64,000 nucleotides of DNA. Source: Flammula alnicola (lineage: Eukaryota > Basidiomycota > Agaricomycetes > Agaricales > Strophariaceae). The DNA is taken from positions 124,001 through 188,000 of the forward strand of contig JADNRV010000019.1 in assembly GCA_015499995.1 (NCBI GenBank), written 5' to 3'. The position numbers and the translations under genes were made by a program. The notes beneath the pieces are model-generated. The model worked only from the letters and a program-made list of their open reading frames with translations. It searched no databases and was not told the DNA's origin. This document shows, piece after piece, positions 23,930 through 35,847 of this stretch (position 1 is the first letter of the stretch; every line of letters starts with the position of its first letter).

Positions 23930-25753
23930 ATGATTGATTCGAAAGTCACCCTTCTCGACTTACCTAACGAACTGCTCCTTCACATCCTCTCTTTCAGATC
24001 AGTCCTCTTCTCTAGAGACATCTACAACGTGGCGCTGCTTTCAACACGATTTCGATCGCTTGCTCTTCCTCTCTTCCTCGCCAATGAAAGCATTCCAGAT
24101 CCAGAAAACGAAACATCACTTTACGTGATTGAATGGTACCCCAAACACGTCGCGTCGGCCGGTCGACCAGACGCACTCTCCGCTCTGAATATATCGACTC
24201 ACATATCGAGGATAAACCGCTTCAGGTGCTTCTTCCAAGACCCAGACGCAAAGAGCTTTCGGAATACTTTCCAGCAGGCGTTTCAACTATCTGATGCCGT
24301 CCAACGCACCTCGAAATTCGTCAAGAAATTGGATGGAATTGGCATCGCCGAAATTTATCTCGTCTGGGACCCTTACTTCGTCATTCGAGAAAGAAACATC
24401 AACTACGTCCCATTCTCAGAACTGAAACGGTGGACCGATGCATTTGGTTCCATGCTGAACCTTATCGTTGAGCGCGGGTGTACCTCCCTAACAGTCCAAT
24501 ATGACCCTTCCATTTTGCCTCCATTTCACTTCCGTTCCGGCGGTCCCATGAAAAAGGCCCTCTCGTATCTATCACATAACGTCCTACGACGCGAAGGTCA
24601 ATCCTCTGACCTTCACTGGGAGTTCGAAAGACCCACCCACGAAGACAAGACAACATCTAACGAGGCAGATTACGCACCACTACTCTCCTCCTCCGCCCAG
24701 GCAATAAAATCTGTTACTTCATTATCCATGCACTCTCCAGTTCTCTTGCTCCCCCCTTTTGTAAATTGGACGCTATCACTTCTCCGCACTCATTCCAATT
24801 TGACCTCAATTTCTTTTGCCCACATCTCTTTCTCTAAAGGAGTTTGGTCAACTGTTCTACCCTTTATTGCCGATGCAGTCTCTGATCGGCTGAAAGAGTT
24901 GTCGTTTTTTAGAAACTGTCCACACCTCGACCCTTCGGACCTCCTTCATTTCCTAGGTCGACTTCCTAATTTAACGCACTTGTCCATCGACCGAACCTTC
25001 CGTACGAGATTCCAGGAAATCAAACCTGCGAAAACCACGTTCTCGACGATTCAAAGTTCTGCCCCGACTTCCCACTCCCTACCCAAATTTCCCCACGTCC
25101 ATACGTTGAAGGCTCCAGTCGAACTGGTTTCACTCTTACTAGGCCCCCGCCCATTCTTGACCAAGGACCACATCACTACCCCCCTGCCAAGCCTCCGAAA
25201 CCTCACAGTTTACCCATGTAGTCTCCTCATCCATCCTCCGAGTTACGTCCAATCAAGCCTCGTTGTCAATGATCTACTACAGAGAGTGAAATCCCAACCT
25301 CGGCCTCACGACCTCTGCCTCACGCTTGATGCGCAGATGGAGTTCACGGATTTTGGACCTGTGACTCGCTATCTCGAAACCATAAATACGCGAATGGAAT
25401 TCCAGCGCACACTTTTCGGGACCCTTAGCGAGGAAGACATAAAGAAATTGACGGAGAATGGTTCTCTTCCTCATATTTCTTTCGATCATATTCAGCATCT
25501 TCTTCTATACAGGTTCAATTTACGATATCCTGACCACACTCCACCCGCTTTATGTCTCTGGCTCAAAACCCTCTTTCCCAATGTGGAACGCCTCACCTTT
25601 ACTTGTCGCTTGGATGCACATCCTCAACAAGATGTCCACATGGATAATGATACAATCGAATGGCTGATCAAAGAGCTACGTGAAGTCTGTCATGGCGTAC
25701 GGATTCTCGTCGTAGGAAAGATAACGTATAAATTGTGGGAGTCGCTCAATTAA
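23930..25753 (+). CDS. F-box protein (agaric family), single exon
   Basis: One uninterrupted frame of 607 residues begins at the ATG at 23930. Residues 8-50 form the F-box (L-L-D-L-P-N-E-L-L-L-H-I-L then I-Y-N-V-A-L-L-S-T-R-F-R). The remainder has irregular leucine-rich segments and ends with a segment containing W-L-K-T-L-F-P-N-V-E-R-L-T-F, seen in many mushroom F-box proteins. It would recruit an unknown substrate to an SCF ubiquitin ligase through Skp1. The partial gene at 1-395 looks related. No introns, unlike nearly all other genes here. Confidence 0.85.
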   Translation: MIDSKVTLLDLPNELLLHILSFRSVLFSRDIYNVALLSTRFRSLALPLFLANESIPDPENETSLYVIEWYPKHVASAGRPDALSALNISTHISRINRFRCFFQDPDAKSFRNTFQQAFQLSDAVQRTSKFVKKLDGIGIAEIYLVWDPYFVIRERNINYVPFSELKRWTDAFGSMLNLIVERGCTSLTVQYDPSILPPFHFRSGGPMKKALSYLSHNVLRREGQSSDLHWEFERPTHEDKTTSNEADYAPLLSSSAQAIKSVTSLSMHSPVLLLPPFVNWTLSLLRTHSNLTSISFAHISFSKGVWSTVLPFIADAVSDRLKELSFFRNCPHLDPSDLLHFLGRLPNLTHLSIDRTFRTRFQEIKPAKTTFSTIQSSAPTSHSLPKFPHVHTLKAPVELVSLLLGPRPFLTKDHITTPLPSLRNLTVYPCSLLIHPPSYVQSSLVVNDLLQRVKSQPRPHDLCLTLDAQMEFTDFGPVTRYLETINTRMEFQRTLFGTLSEEDIKKLTENGSLPHISFDHIQHLLLYRFNLRYPDHTPPALCLWLKTLFPNVERLTFTCRLDAHPQQDVHMDNDTIEWLIKELREVCHGVRILVVGKITYKLWESLN

Positions 25754-25933
25754 AAATAATCGTCTCGTAGATGGTGCATTGTAATACAAGAAATAAGCAT
25801 GGCAAAGTTCTTATCAAGTCATACAACCGTTGAATCCGCCCGCTGATTCTGGGAACGAGGAGCTAGGTGAGGCGAAGAAAGGAAAAGATAATGTGATGTC
25901 CATGATATGAAGGCTGACTCAGATAGGTACCAC

Positions 25934-27611
25934 TCATATCCCATGCCAGGTAGATTTCAGCTCGTCGGTGTTCAGAGTCGATGTCGTTGCGAAGTATCTG
26001 AAGCTATCCGTTCGTTCTCTTCTTGGCTTAGGCGGAGACGATTTTGTTAGATTTGTCGATGTCGTTTCGAAAGATTTCATGCTCGGCACTGGCTTTCTCT
26101 TTGGTGACGGTGGAACAGGGCCCCCTGTTTGACCCGTCGAAGTTGACGAAATGGACTTGACGCTTCCAACCCGTACTCTCTTCGGTATCTCTGGCATTTC
26201 AGGCACCGTGTCTTTCTGACGAGTCGACGCGGTCGCGAAAGACCTGACGCTATCCACGTGTGGGCTCTTCGTTGAAGGTATATTCCCGAAAGGGGTCGCA
26301 AGGCTCCGTGTGGAATGTGGGGTTCCATACGCTGATTCAGTAAAACTCGTTGCAGTCGCGGGTGTGTCTGGGACAGTCAACGTCGTCCTTGTGGTATAGG
26401 TCCCAAGTGAGCGAACCTCACTCGCAGGAACCGAGAGCACGGTAAGCGCTGCATCGAACGATGGTTCGTGAGCATGTGATGATGTTTGGATTCCCGAAGA
26501 TTTTTCAGAATCTCCAGGTGTCCAGTTCCTCGCTGTGAAATGGTTGGATTCTTCGACTCGCCTGATAATATTGTCGTGCAGGCGCAAATTTAGGAATATT
26601 CGCGAACCCATGGCCATCAATATCAGGATCAAGTAAGGCGTTGATGCTCGTTTGAGAAGATCATCTGGCATGTCGATGGAGTAGACAATGAGGACAACAA
26701 TGCTGCTGGCAACAGAGAACAGGAGGTAAATGATGCAAGCACGGTTGATTAAAGTCCATCCAGTGTTCGTCGCGACCATGGTGCATTTCGTGACAATCCT
26801 GGTCATAACCATGCCAAAGATTATGCAGTTGAAGACAGCCGAAACTGCATAGCCGACAGGCGTCCATCCAGGCAGGTGCCCTAATCGACAGTTGGTACCA
26901 AAGGGTAAATCGAATTCTGGCACTCCGACTTTATACTGAGTTGCGACTGAAACCTGGGAAATAGCCAGTCAACCTTATAACCAAGAGAAGCGAGAGCAGT
27001 GTAGTACCCACCCAAGCAGAAGTCATTATAAAGCAGGGTATAACGCTCACAGCGAGAGGAATCCTCTGATAATCCCACAAAGAGCCTACTCTGCAGCAAA
27101 ACAGTACTCCTGATGAGGCCACGACGATCACAGATGCCGCTTGGCCGATTGACAATGCAAGTTGGCAATCATGTATTCTAACGGACGAGTATAAAATGCC
27201 AGAGACTGCGGAAACGATGGCTGAGTACCGTAGCAGGATGAATCTGCGAGAAATACACATTCATTAATGTAGCTTATGTTCAGAATAGATGGACTTACGC
27301 CCAAGGCGCCGGAGAATGCCATTCTGGCCCTCTTACATGATCATACAGGCTTCGTTCCTCAGGCAAAAGTTGGATACTTGACTTCTCGTTAGCTCTGGAA
27401 CCCGTGCGGGGGTTCAGAGGAAAAGACCTACTAATCCCACAATACAATTCCAAAAACTACGGCGGCGTTGAGAGCAAGATAACCTTCAACATTCAAGTTT
27501 GATTTTAGCCTCGAGAAATCAATAATGGGAAAGATTCTTCTCACCTGCGTAGGATTGATGGTGCCAAATGTCCTCAACAGAAAGATCGCGCGGCATGGAA
27601 GGTGGTGCCAT
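25934..27611 (-). CDS. Multi-pass membrane protein (about seven helices) with long Ser/Thr-rich tail
   Basis: Five exons, 27611-27545, 27483-27432, 27376-27299, 27243-27012 and 26953-25934, join to 482 residues. The first ~270 residues hold about seven hydrophobic helices with short loops, starting with G-Y-L-A-L-N-A-A-V-V-F-G-I-V-L-W-D-Y and then L-P-E-E. This layout is common in an agaric-specific family of 7TM-like transmembrane proteins of unknown function. A Ser/Thr/Pro-rich cytoplasmic tail of about 200 residues follows, with repeated (S/T)-F-x-(A/T)-T-S-T units, possibly phosphorylated. It may be a receptor-like protein, but there is no direct evidence for a ligand or G-protein coupling. 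Confidence 0.75.
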
Positions 27612-28659
27612 GATGAGATTCTGAAAGGATCAAGTCAGATAACAGGTTCTACTAGTAGTTCTCAAGAAATGTGGCCCCAAATTCGCACAATGGGCAGAAG
27701 AAGACGCACCTCTGAGCTGCGGCACACGAAGATGAGTGCGAGAAGAATCCATCCACGTTTCCATGCAAGTCTCGGGTAGGCACTTCAAAAGAAAATAATA
27801 AAGCAGCGTCATCTCCACTTTATTCCTAGGCTGCGTCCGTCAATTTGACCCATTCCGTCGAGAGAAGACCCAGCCTGCACACGAAATAACTGATCGACAC
27901 CCCATCTGTCTGCACCATGCTCTTGAGCTCATAGTAGGCTGTCGCAATGGAAGCTTCGAAAATGGATGACGACCGTTGCGCAGCTGAATTTGTCACCGAG
28001 AACATGAATATACTCTTGTTTCAAACTTGTTTGCTCTTTGACGCAATGGAGATATCTGAGCCAACAAATAGATATCAGCGATTTGGATGAAATATAGGTC
28101 CAGGCGCGCTCGACACTAATCCATGCATAAAACGAAGCAAGTCAGAGGAGAGTGCGGGGTGGCCGTCAGGTCAAGATCGCGATCGGAGGTCGTCATAACG
28201 CAATCTGAGAAAATGAGACTTAAGATAGGTAAATACAAGGCGACAAGAGAGATTACCGAGGACGTAACACATGAAGGCTCTCAACGTATTTAACAACTTT
28301 TGGTAAGGTTCGCCGTTCTTGCTGCACGTTGACTGGCAGCGATGAGCGGGGAAGCGCTCTAGCAGCGGTCAGGCCGCTATTCCCGCACAAATTATTTCCG
28401 AGTCACTGCAGCTTTAAAAACATATTACGTACAAGCATTGATGTAGGACGCGATTAATTTTTCTTCATTAAATGGTTCTGTATCCAGCCCATGTGGACAA
28501 CGCAAGCACATTGTTTCTGCACGCGACGTATAATTGTACAAACGAGTGACGAAATGTTAATACAGTATTCTGGGGGATAATAGCAAGGCTATGAGTAAAT
28601 TGAGAAACTCTCTCAGATTGAAGAGTGGTCGTACCTGGGCCAATTCTTTGCATCTTCCA
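27612..28659. other. Gene-free stretch of about 1 kb
   Basis: 5' flank of the membrane-protein gene and 3' flank of the ankyrin gene. No exon chain was recognised; short open frames at 27525-27818 overlap exon 1 of the membrane protein on the opposite strand or its near flank. Confidence 0.4.
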
Positions 28660-29249
28660 TTATGACTCTAGGACACCAGCGCTCGGAAGCGGTGTCGGAA
28701 CTGCGACCAAATCCTCGTCGCGTGCTCCTAATATTTCCATCAACTCCTTCCGCCGAAACATCTGCGCTGCCTGTATAGCGTTCGGCGTTCCCAATCGAGG
28801 GTCTGCTCCCTTCTCCATCAGAGCATGAACGATGTCATTGTGAGCCTTGAAGACAGCTCCTGCTACAATCGATTGACCGAGTTCGTTAACCCTGTTAGGA
28901 TCGCCGCCCCTTTCTAGCAGTCCCTTTGTCAAGTCTGTGTGACCTGCGTATGCCGCGAGCATCAATAACGTGTTGCCTACACTTCATGCTGTGTCAAGAT
29001 CTTCTGGATTAGATTTACACATCATTGCTAACCTTTGTCGTTGGTGAGGTTCGCCGGCAGTCCCGCGTCGACTGCACTCAAAAGGAGATTGGAATCACCC
29101 GCTCGTGCAGCATCAAACATTCGACGGGCAAAGTCGATTGTATCGGGGGGAAGGCCATTAACATCAGGGACTGTCTTTTGCGTGTCGGCCTATATAAACA
29201 TTTTAGCCAAGTTTTGCAAATGTTGTACGAGGTTTAGTAGACGAACCAT
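28660..29249 (-). CDS. Small ankyrin-repeat protein
   Basis: Three exons, 29249-29229, 29189-29033 and 28976-28660, give 164 residues. From about residue 25 the protein has about three ankyrin repeats, seen as A-R-A-G-D-S-N-L-L, then T-L-L-M-L-A-A-Y-A-G-H-T-D, then A-G-A-V-F-K-A-H-N-D-I-V. It ends with the A-A-Q-M-F-R-R-K-E-L motif. A compact, single-domain ankyrin protein of this build is widespread in fungi; it probably mediates a protein contact, but its partner is unknown. Its start lies about 430 bases from the 3' end of the PARP gene on the same strand. Confidence 0.85.
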
Positions 29250-29680
29250 GACTCTATGTATGTATCTCCTCCAAGACCTTCCAAGAATTGAATTCCCAGT
29301 TTACGCTGAACGTCGTCCTCCACTCAGTGGAAAGTCAGATCTTCACTGGCAGAGCTGATAATCAACCATCAGAATGGTCTGTGCGTAGTGTATTTTGTAA
29401 TTCCGGGCCGCGGTTCGGGATCGCCCGCATGAATTACATTGAGGCGACTATTATCCCCCAGCACTACGGCCTGAAGACACATTTTGTATTTAAATAAATT
29501 CAATGCACGGCCAATATATCATCTGTACAATTTATACATCACAAAAGCAGTTCCAGAGCAAGCAGACAGCAAAAAAATGTATGTAGCGAGATCAAGAAAT
29601 TTGTCAACGAACAAGGCGATCTAGTCCAGGAGGCAACTGGAGGAGAATCAGTAACTATTACTCCGCGATATTGATTTTTG

Positions 29681-32600
29681 TTAGAGGCTCACTGTCCAGT
29701 TGTGTGTCATGGCCGCCCTCTTATATCCAGCAAGAGATTCATCTACACCGTAAGGCCTTCGGAACTGTTAGAAAAACTGCTTCTTCAAAAGTAGAACCCA
29801 ACACACCTATTCCAATCAGTCGATAGGCGGGCGGGCTTTGGCTCAAGATTTGATAATGCGAGTCTAATTTGCATTACAGCAGTTCCGGAAAACCTTGAGA
29901 ATCCATTTTTTTTTTCGAAATGCGCATGTGCGCATGCATACGCGTGATTCCCTTTTTGGGAATGGTTGGATTTGGACATGGGCTGGCGTGGTTTCTCTCT
30001 TACCCCCACCACATGCTGGCCCGTGTTCGTCTCATCTCTTCACAATAAATATATATTCCTTATAACCATATCCCATAATGTCTACCTTATGTGTTCATCA
30101 AAGATAGCTTGCCATCTATAAATGCTCGCGGAGGAAACACTCAACACATCGACGATATCCATGACACCCCAGCCTTTCTCCCAAAGACTAAGTGCACACT
30201 CCTTCAAATCGGCGCTAATATGACGGTAGACCATAGTAATGTTGAGATTGTATATGAATAGAAATGGTGTGATAAGATTGACGGAATAATAGTTGTTGTA
30301 GATGTAGTAAAGAGTGATTATTATACCGAACCGTGTTGAACAAGACACATAAGTAGAATGGCATTGATCGCCAGCCCAAGTTCAAATCCAACCATTCCCG
30401 AAAAGGGAATCACGCGTACGCGTGTGCACATGCGCATTTCGAAAAAAAACTGGATTCTCAAGGTTTTCCGGAACTGCTGTAACACGGCAGATATGCTATA
30501 GGTTCACAGGAGAGTCAGTTTCCGCAGGGATGCAATGCGGATACGATCTTGCCTGTAACTTGGAAGCCACCCTAATTCAAAGTAATTGTAAGGGGTATGG
30601 TAAATCATATAAACCAAGTCAGCTTACCGTCGCTCGTCAAAAGATCCATGCAAATAGAACCTCCTAATAATAAGGAACTTCGGTGAGTAGTGCGCAATGT
30701 CTTACCAGGACGGAATATATATACCTCCCGTAACGTGTCCGCCGCCTCCGTGAATGAAAGGTAGGAACCGTGGGGTTATGATTCTGAAGAAGGGTGGAGA
30801 ATTTGGGAATGTAGGTGGAAATCTTATCTCAAATATGATAGAATTTAAACCCCTGCAGGATGATAAATCAGTGCTGTGCGGAAGGGGAGAGGCGAAAAAC
30901 TGACTTGGCCTTCATATCTTTCGCGAGCGGTAAGTCCTTTTCGAGGGAATGAATTTCGACGATCCATTGATATAAGTTGTCGCCGATAAGTTCTGGAGGC
31001 ATGTACCAACCCAGCTCTCTCAAGCTCGGCGCCGTCTCCTGCTCCTTGAGCATCGACTTGAGCTCTCTCTGAATCGCCATACTTGCCGAGGGAGAGGACT
31101 GGAACGGAGGGAGCATCAGATTCTCTATAGTCTTAGCCACATATTGGGCATTGTGTTTCCAGTCGTCCTTGGGCTTCTTTACGCCCTTGGGTTTGGACGA
31201 CGAGGGAGGAGCGGAAACGCGATAATCGTCTTCATCATCGAGGTCGTAGTGATTAGGTTGCGAGGATGATGATGTCGCCTTCTTCGAGAGATCGAGTTTG
31301 AATATAGCCATATCCTCTTCGTCCGGTTCTTCGTGAACATAATCACCTTTTCGTGCAGAAAGAAGGGTTTCGACCTTGAAAGACGGGTCCGGGATTTCAA
31401 TGACCTTGCCATTCACCATGGTTTGGTGTTTCGGATCTAGCCTCACAAAGGGAACCTTAGGTTGTCGATTAACCGCTTTCTTCCCTTTCGTGTCAACATT
31501 GGATGACGCATCGACGCCGGCGTCCCCAACGCCTCTGACGAGTAAATAACGGCTGCATCAAATGTGGGTCCCAGGGCCACGGCGGGTTGAAACCATTGTG
31601 ACTCACCACATGATCCAGTGTGTGTCTTTAATGACATAATGGGGATCTGAGCTTACGAATTTCTGCGGTCGGTTGACCACTTCGGTCAGGGCCATGCAAT
31701 TCGTCGGGCCTGACAGACTTTTTGCCCATGTCGATCGAGCAGCACCAGCATAGTAGCTCATAGAGGTGCTCGCATCCTTGGCGAGATAAACACCTGTGCT
31801 GAGCTTAAGCGCCTGGCTCGAGCGAAGGAAAACAATTCTGCATACCATCTCCAAATGCTCTTCCATTGGCAACGACTTTGTACCAGAGGCCGTGGCGGAT
31901 TATCTAGGCGCAAATTAATTTCACGGAGGGTCATGGCTGTGCACTGGACTTGCCGAATGCCAATTCCTGAGTGGGGAGCCATGGAAGGCCTTCATTCAAG
32001 GTCAGAGAGATAACTATGCCCCTATCGGAGGCGCCACGTACGTAAATGACAGGATAAGTCTTCACATTCCGATCCTCATTGGCTGCGATATCAAGCGCCT
32101 CCTTGAATTTCGCTTCAGCATCAGGAGCACCAACGGTAAGCCTGAACTGTGTCCAGTTCGGATCTGTAGAAATCATCGTGAGAATACGAGGGAGTGAGGG
32201 GACAAAATTCGAGAATAACCTAATTTCTTGATGAGCTCTTCTCCCGAGTCTATGGCTTCGATGTGTGCAGTACACGACGCGACACACCTGTATCAAGATT
32301 AAAAATGTAAGCGTTTAGACGACCAAGCGAAATTAAGAGATACCATCGAAGGATGGACCACGCGGCGGGAAGAATATTTGGATCGATGTCTTTCAGTTTC
32401 GGCTTCGATTTCCCTGCCTTGACCTTCCTCTCTAGATGTTTCTTCATATCCTCGACCTGGGCGTACACGTTTCAATGCGATTCGTGAGGCAAAAAAATAA
32501 AATTGGATCACCGAAGGTAGAGTATTTATAAGCTTTGCGATGCAAGCTCTCATCTAAGAAAGAGATATATCATCAACACTTCAATGAACGATAGTGACGA

Positions 32601-34854
32601 GAAAATCAAACCTGAGACAGAGTTAAATCGTCAAAATCACATAATCCGTCCGGTCCCGGCACCAGAACTTTTGGAGCTTCAGGAACTACCGCTGGTGCAA
32701 TATTCTGTTGGTTATATGGGTGTGTGTTCGGAGGTTGGGCGTAGGTGGCAGCATTAGAAGATGGGAGCGGAACTCGGAGACCTAAACCTATAGGCAACGG
32801 GTCTTCCATAGCCCCATCAGACGCCGAAACAAATGCAAGGGAAACAAGAAGATCGACAGTTTTCGGGTTATGTATAATTTCGTACTAGATCGAGAATTAG
32901 GTTGGCAACATGGATTGATCAGGAGGACTCACTTCCAGTGAAGGACCCCTATTCAATGAATAGTATTGATACGAGCACAGCTTGGAGTCACACACGTATG
33001 GCTTTAGGGCCTCGTAATCGAAACGAAGCCTATTATGGCAGACGATGCAGTATCTCGTACACAGCTAGAGCATCGATTTGAGCGCAGGCTTGAAAGACCA
33101 TTATTATAAATACTCACCGAAAGACGTCGAACCAAGTAACAGAAAGCAGTCAATGGCAAATTGAAAGGCTCGGTCGAGTTAAGTCCCATAAGAGGGTCGT
33201 GGGGAAGGACAGTGGTACGTGCCAGTTCCCTTTCATCTCGATCAGCTTGTCGAATTTCCTGAGCAAAAGGTTGATTAGCATAAGCCATCATTAAATGTGC
33301 AGCAGCAATTTCAAAGTTTACATTTTCCATCACTGCCAGAACGTCCTCTTCTTTCCTTTGAGATTTCTCCACTTCGGCATTGAGAAACTCTGCTCCAGCC
33401 CATCCAAGCCCGAACTTGCGGCGCAGTTGTACGATTTTGAGGAACGACTGGTCCATCAGGGACTCGAGTGAGCTGCTCAAGCTGAATGGGTCAAATCGGT
33501 CTGGATCTTCAACCTCGGGCACTTCCTCCTCCACAACATCTGGCATTGGTTCGTCCTCGTCATTATCCCCATCGTAGTCGAAAAATTTGGCTTTCTGAGC
33601 TGCTATCTCTGCCTGGATACGTAGTTCATCCTCCGCGTCCGGGATTATAAGTCCATGTTTGCGAACTACCTCCTGCACTTGTTCCATTCTGGGCTTGTAT
33701 TTCTGACTTAACCCGACTTTGAAGGTCAGACCGACGCCTAGTCGTTGCGCAGAAGATGTATACGAGGCATCGTTCTCCAAAGCGGGGTATAACCCATGGA
33801 AGCCACCTATCAACAGGGTGAGGTGTTGCGAACAGGAGAGCAAGCGGCGGTCCCACGCCATCAAGGCGCGAGGAGGAATAGAGTTCGCCAGAGTGATCAT
33901 AGGAAGCGAGATAGAAACGACGAAATCGTTTCCGCCCAGCCGTACAAAGCCGGGCCTGTATTCCGTTGCTACTATATCCACGAAATCCCTGAAGAGTGGA
34001 TAATCAGAAATTTGACAACAATGAGACATGTCGAGATCATTACTGTTGTAATTTTGACATCACGGAGTCAGGCTCGACAGGAGCAGCGCCGATGTCGTCG
34101 TAATCTTCGAAAGGATCGTACCCTTCGCTTTCTGACTGTCCCTCGCCATCTGACTCATCGGTGTCTTCGTGATGAGTGGCAACAGCCTTTGGCGCTGCCG
34201 ATCCAACCACTCTGGCCACTGATGCCGCCAGCTCCGCTATGGTTTCACCCAGGGGTCTCGGAGGCTCTTCTGCAATCTCGTCCACGATTCTTTGCAACTT
34301 GGCGGAGAGATCGCCATCGGGAGAGTAGCAGAACAGTGAGTGACTTCGGGGGTATTCAGACGTGTCTGGAAAAGGCGTGAAATAAGTGTTTGAAAAAGTT
34401 GATCCATCGCCACTTACCTGATATCAATAAGTTGGCTGCGAGAACGTGCTCCGATGAGTCCTTTACTATAATCACCTCGACAGATCCTTCGTCGTCTCCG
34501 GGGCCAATCTCTGTGCGCAAATTAGTCAGATGTTAGTGATAGGCGCTTAACAATACGTGGACTGACTCTGAAGTTTCAACCCGCTGAGGACAAGCCCTGC
34601 TACGCAAGCTTCTTGGATATCTGAGAGATCTGCAGTGAACCGTCTCCGTCCCTTCAAATGAGCGTTTTTGTTGGGGTCATAAGCGTCCATGTTCACGTCC
34701 TCGTCGTCGATATCTTGATGGGATGTAAGCATCAGCACAATATTTACGCGTCGGGACAACGGCGGGACATACCGATACTGATCTTCTGACGCTTCGTAGC
34801 TGGCTTCTCCTGCGATTCTCCATCCCTGTAGGTGGCTCTGGTTGTGCGAGACAT
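29681..34854 (-). CDS. PARP-type ADP-ribosyltransferase fused to a UBC (E2-like) domain, interrupted by a transposon
   Basis: Exons (minus): 34854-34773, 34713-34567, 34510-34418, 34365-34044, 33988-33118, 33064-32933, 32884-32612, 32553-32512, 32456-32344, 32287-32220, 32163-32042, 31989-31954, 31903-31846, 31793-31607, 31552-30905, 30852-30725, 30663-30628, 30571-30553, 30495-30480 resuming 29874-29807, and 29756-29681. Without the insertion this is 1178 codons. A C-x2-C/C-x4-C patch follows L-C-T-R-Y-C. The PARP core has the His in A-F-H-G-S-P-L-R-N-W-H-S and the Tyr in G-D-G-V-Y-L-A. The UBC part shows H-G-G-G-G-H-V-T-G-G-G-S-I-C-M-D-L-L; its Cys (about 1112) matches the E2 active site. 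PARP-UBC fusions are a known fungal clade. A 603 bp element sits after residue ~1131, so read-through adds about 50 foreign residues and loses the last ~47. Two introns start with GC (30552, 31953). Confidence 0.88.
29877..30479. mobile_element. Non-autonomous Tc1/mariner-type element inside the PARP-UBC gene
   Basis: Inverted repeats of about 110 bp begin CAGCAGTTCCGGAAAACC at both ends. TA flanks both sides (29875-29876 and 30480-30481), as expected for Tc1/mariner insertion. Removing the element and one TA restores the UBC reading frame exactly. The interior holds only a remnant of a transposase DNA-binding domain, so the element must have been mobilised in trans. Its ends differ from those of the 3.1 kb element at 12399-15521, which is therefore not the obvious source. 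Confidence 0.9.
30082..30234 (-). pseudogene. Remnant of a Tc1-like transposase N-terminus (helix-turn-helix)
   Basis: From the ATG at 30234 about 50 codons read V-Y-R-H-I-S-A-D-L-K-E-C-A-L-S-L-W and then D-I-V-D-V-L-S-V-S-S-A-S-I-Y-R-W before a stop at 30082. This is the N-terminal helix-turn-helix of an IS630/Tc1-type transposase. The catalytic DDE part is absent. It lies wholly inside the 603 bp element and reads on the same strand as the host gene. Confidence 0.75.
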
Positions 34855-35847
34855 TCTGGATAAGGTTTTGAGGGAAACAGTAGTTCAGGGTTCCGCAGTT
34901 CGAAGTTCGTTCAAAGTTCGTTCAAAGATGAAATCTCCCAACAGCTTCTTTGGTCACCATGTAGAAATCAAGTATAACAACAGTTCCAGTTGTCAGGACG
35001 TACAACTTGCAAGGTCATCAAAAGCCATCAAAGTCACGTCTCGCTACAAAAGGAGGTTTTGAGCACAGCCGCACGGCGAAATTTGCCGATTGCTCTTTAA
35101 AGCGCCGCGTCAACTTAATTTCGAATTTTGACAAATTTACGGCGAAGGGAGGTTCCAAATACATCCTAGCCAGCTGTATATATCAGTGGTGCGTATTGGG
35201 TACGCATTGATATTTATGGCCCGAGTTAACTGTCATGAAGGAGTTGAATTTGATGTGCAGAACTCTAATAAGCAGAACGTTGGCAGAACGCTGCTTGAGA
35301 CAAGCTCCTTGAAAACGATGCGATGTGGCAGGGGAAGGTCGGCTATCATTTGCTATCATACACTATTATCTATGTCAGTACTGTGCATAGTTGCGATATT
35401 GTTGTGCTGCGATCATTCACCGTCCAACCCGCCCGTGATTGATAGATAGTAATTTACGATACGTACGCATGCTGTACGCTGAATATTAGTAAATATGTAG
35501 TAGTCGTAGTCCAAGTCTAATATTATACACCAAAAAATCTAAGTCCATCGCCGAACAGGTACTTCACCCATCAAACCCGTTGCAATTTGTATCTCCCATG
35601 GGGAAAGCGTTAAGTATCATATAAGCAAACACACGACTGACGGTTCCCCGCTGCACAGCCTCTCTGCCCTGGAACCTGTGCCAGAATCGACGATATTTCA
35701 CGACATGATCGAATGTTGGAATGATTCGGATTTACCAGGTAAATTTGTCAATGCCAGTCATGACACTTCAAAATTTATCAATATTTCAAGCCATGACATA
35801 TGTTTAAATCCGAGGAACGACTCACAGAAAGATCTGCACGTCAAGGA
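34855..35847. other. Gene-free stretch upstream of the PARP-UBC gene
   Basis: Likely holds the PARP-UBC promoter. A short tandem AGTTCGTTCAA duplication occurs near 34904-34925. No other feature was recognised. Confidence 0.4.

Noticed and set aside
27340..27440. A GAACCCGTGCGGGGGTTC hairpin that recalls a tRNA arm
   Set aside because: No matching D-loop, anticodon arm or T-loop; it lies in an intron of the membrane-protein gene.
28625..28828. Plus-strand frame over the ankyrin gene
   Set aside because: Antisense shadow of ankyrin exon 3.
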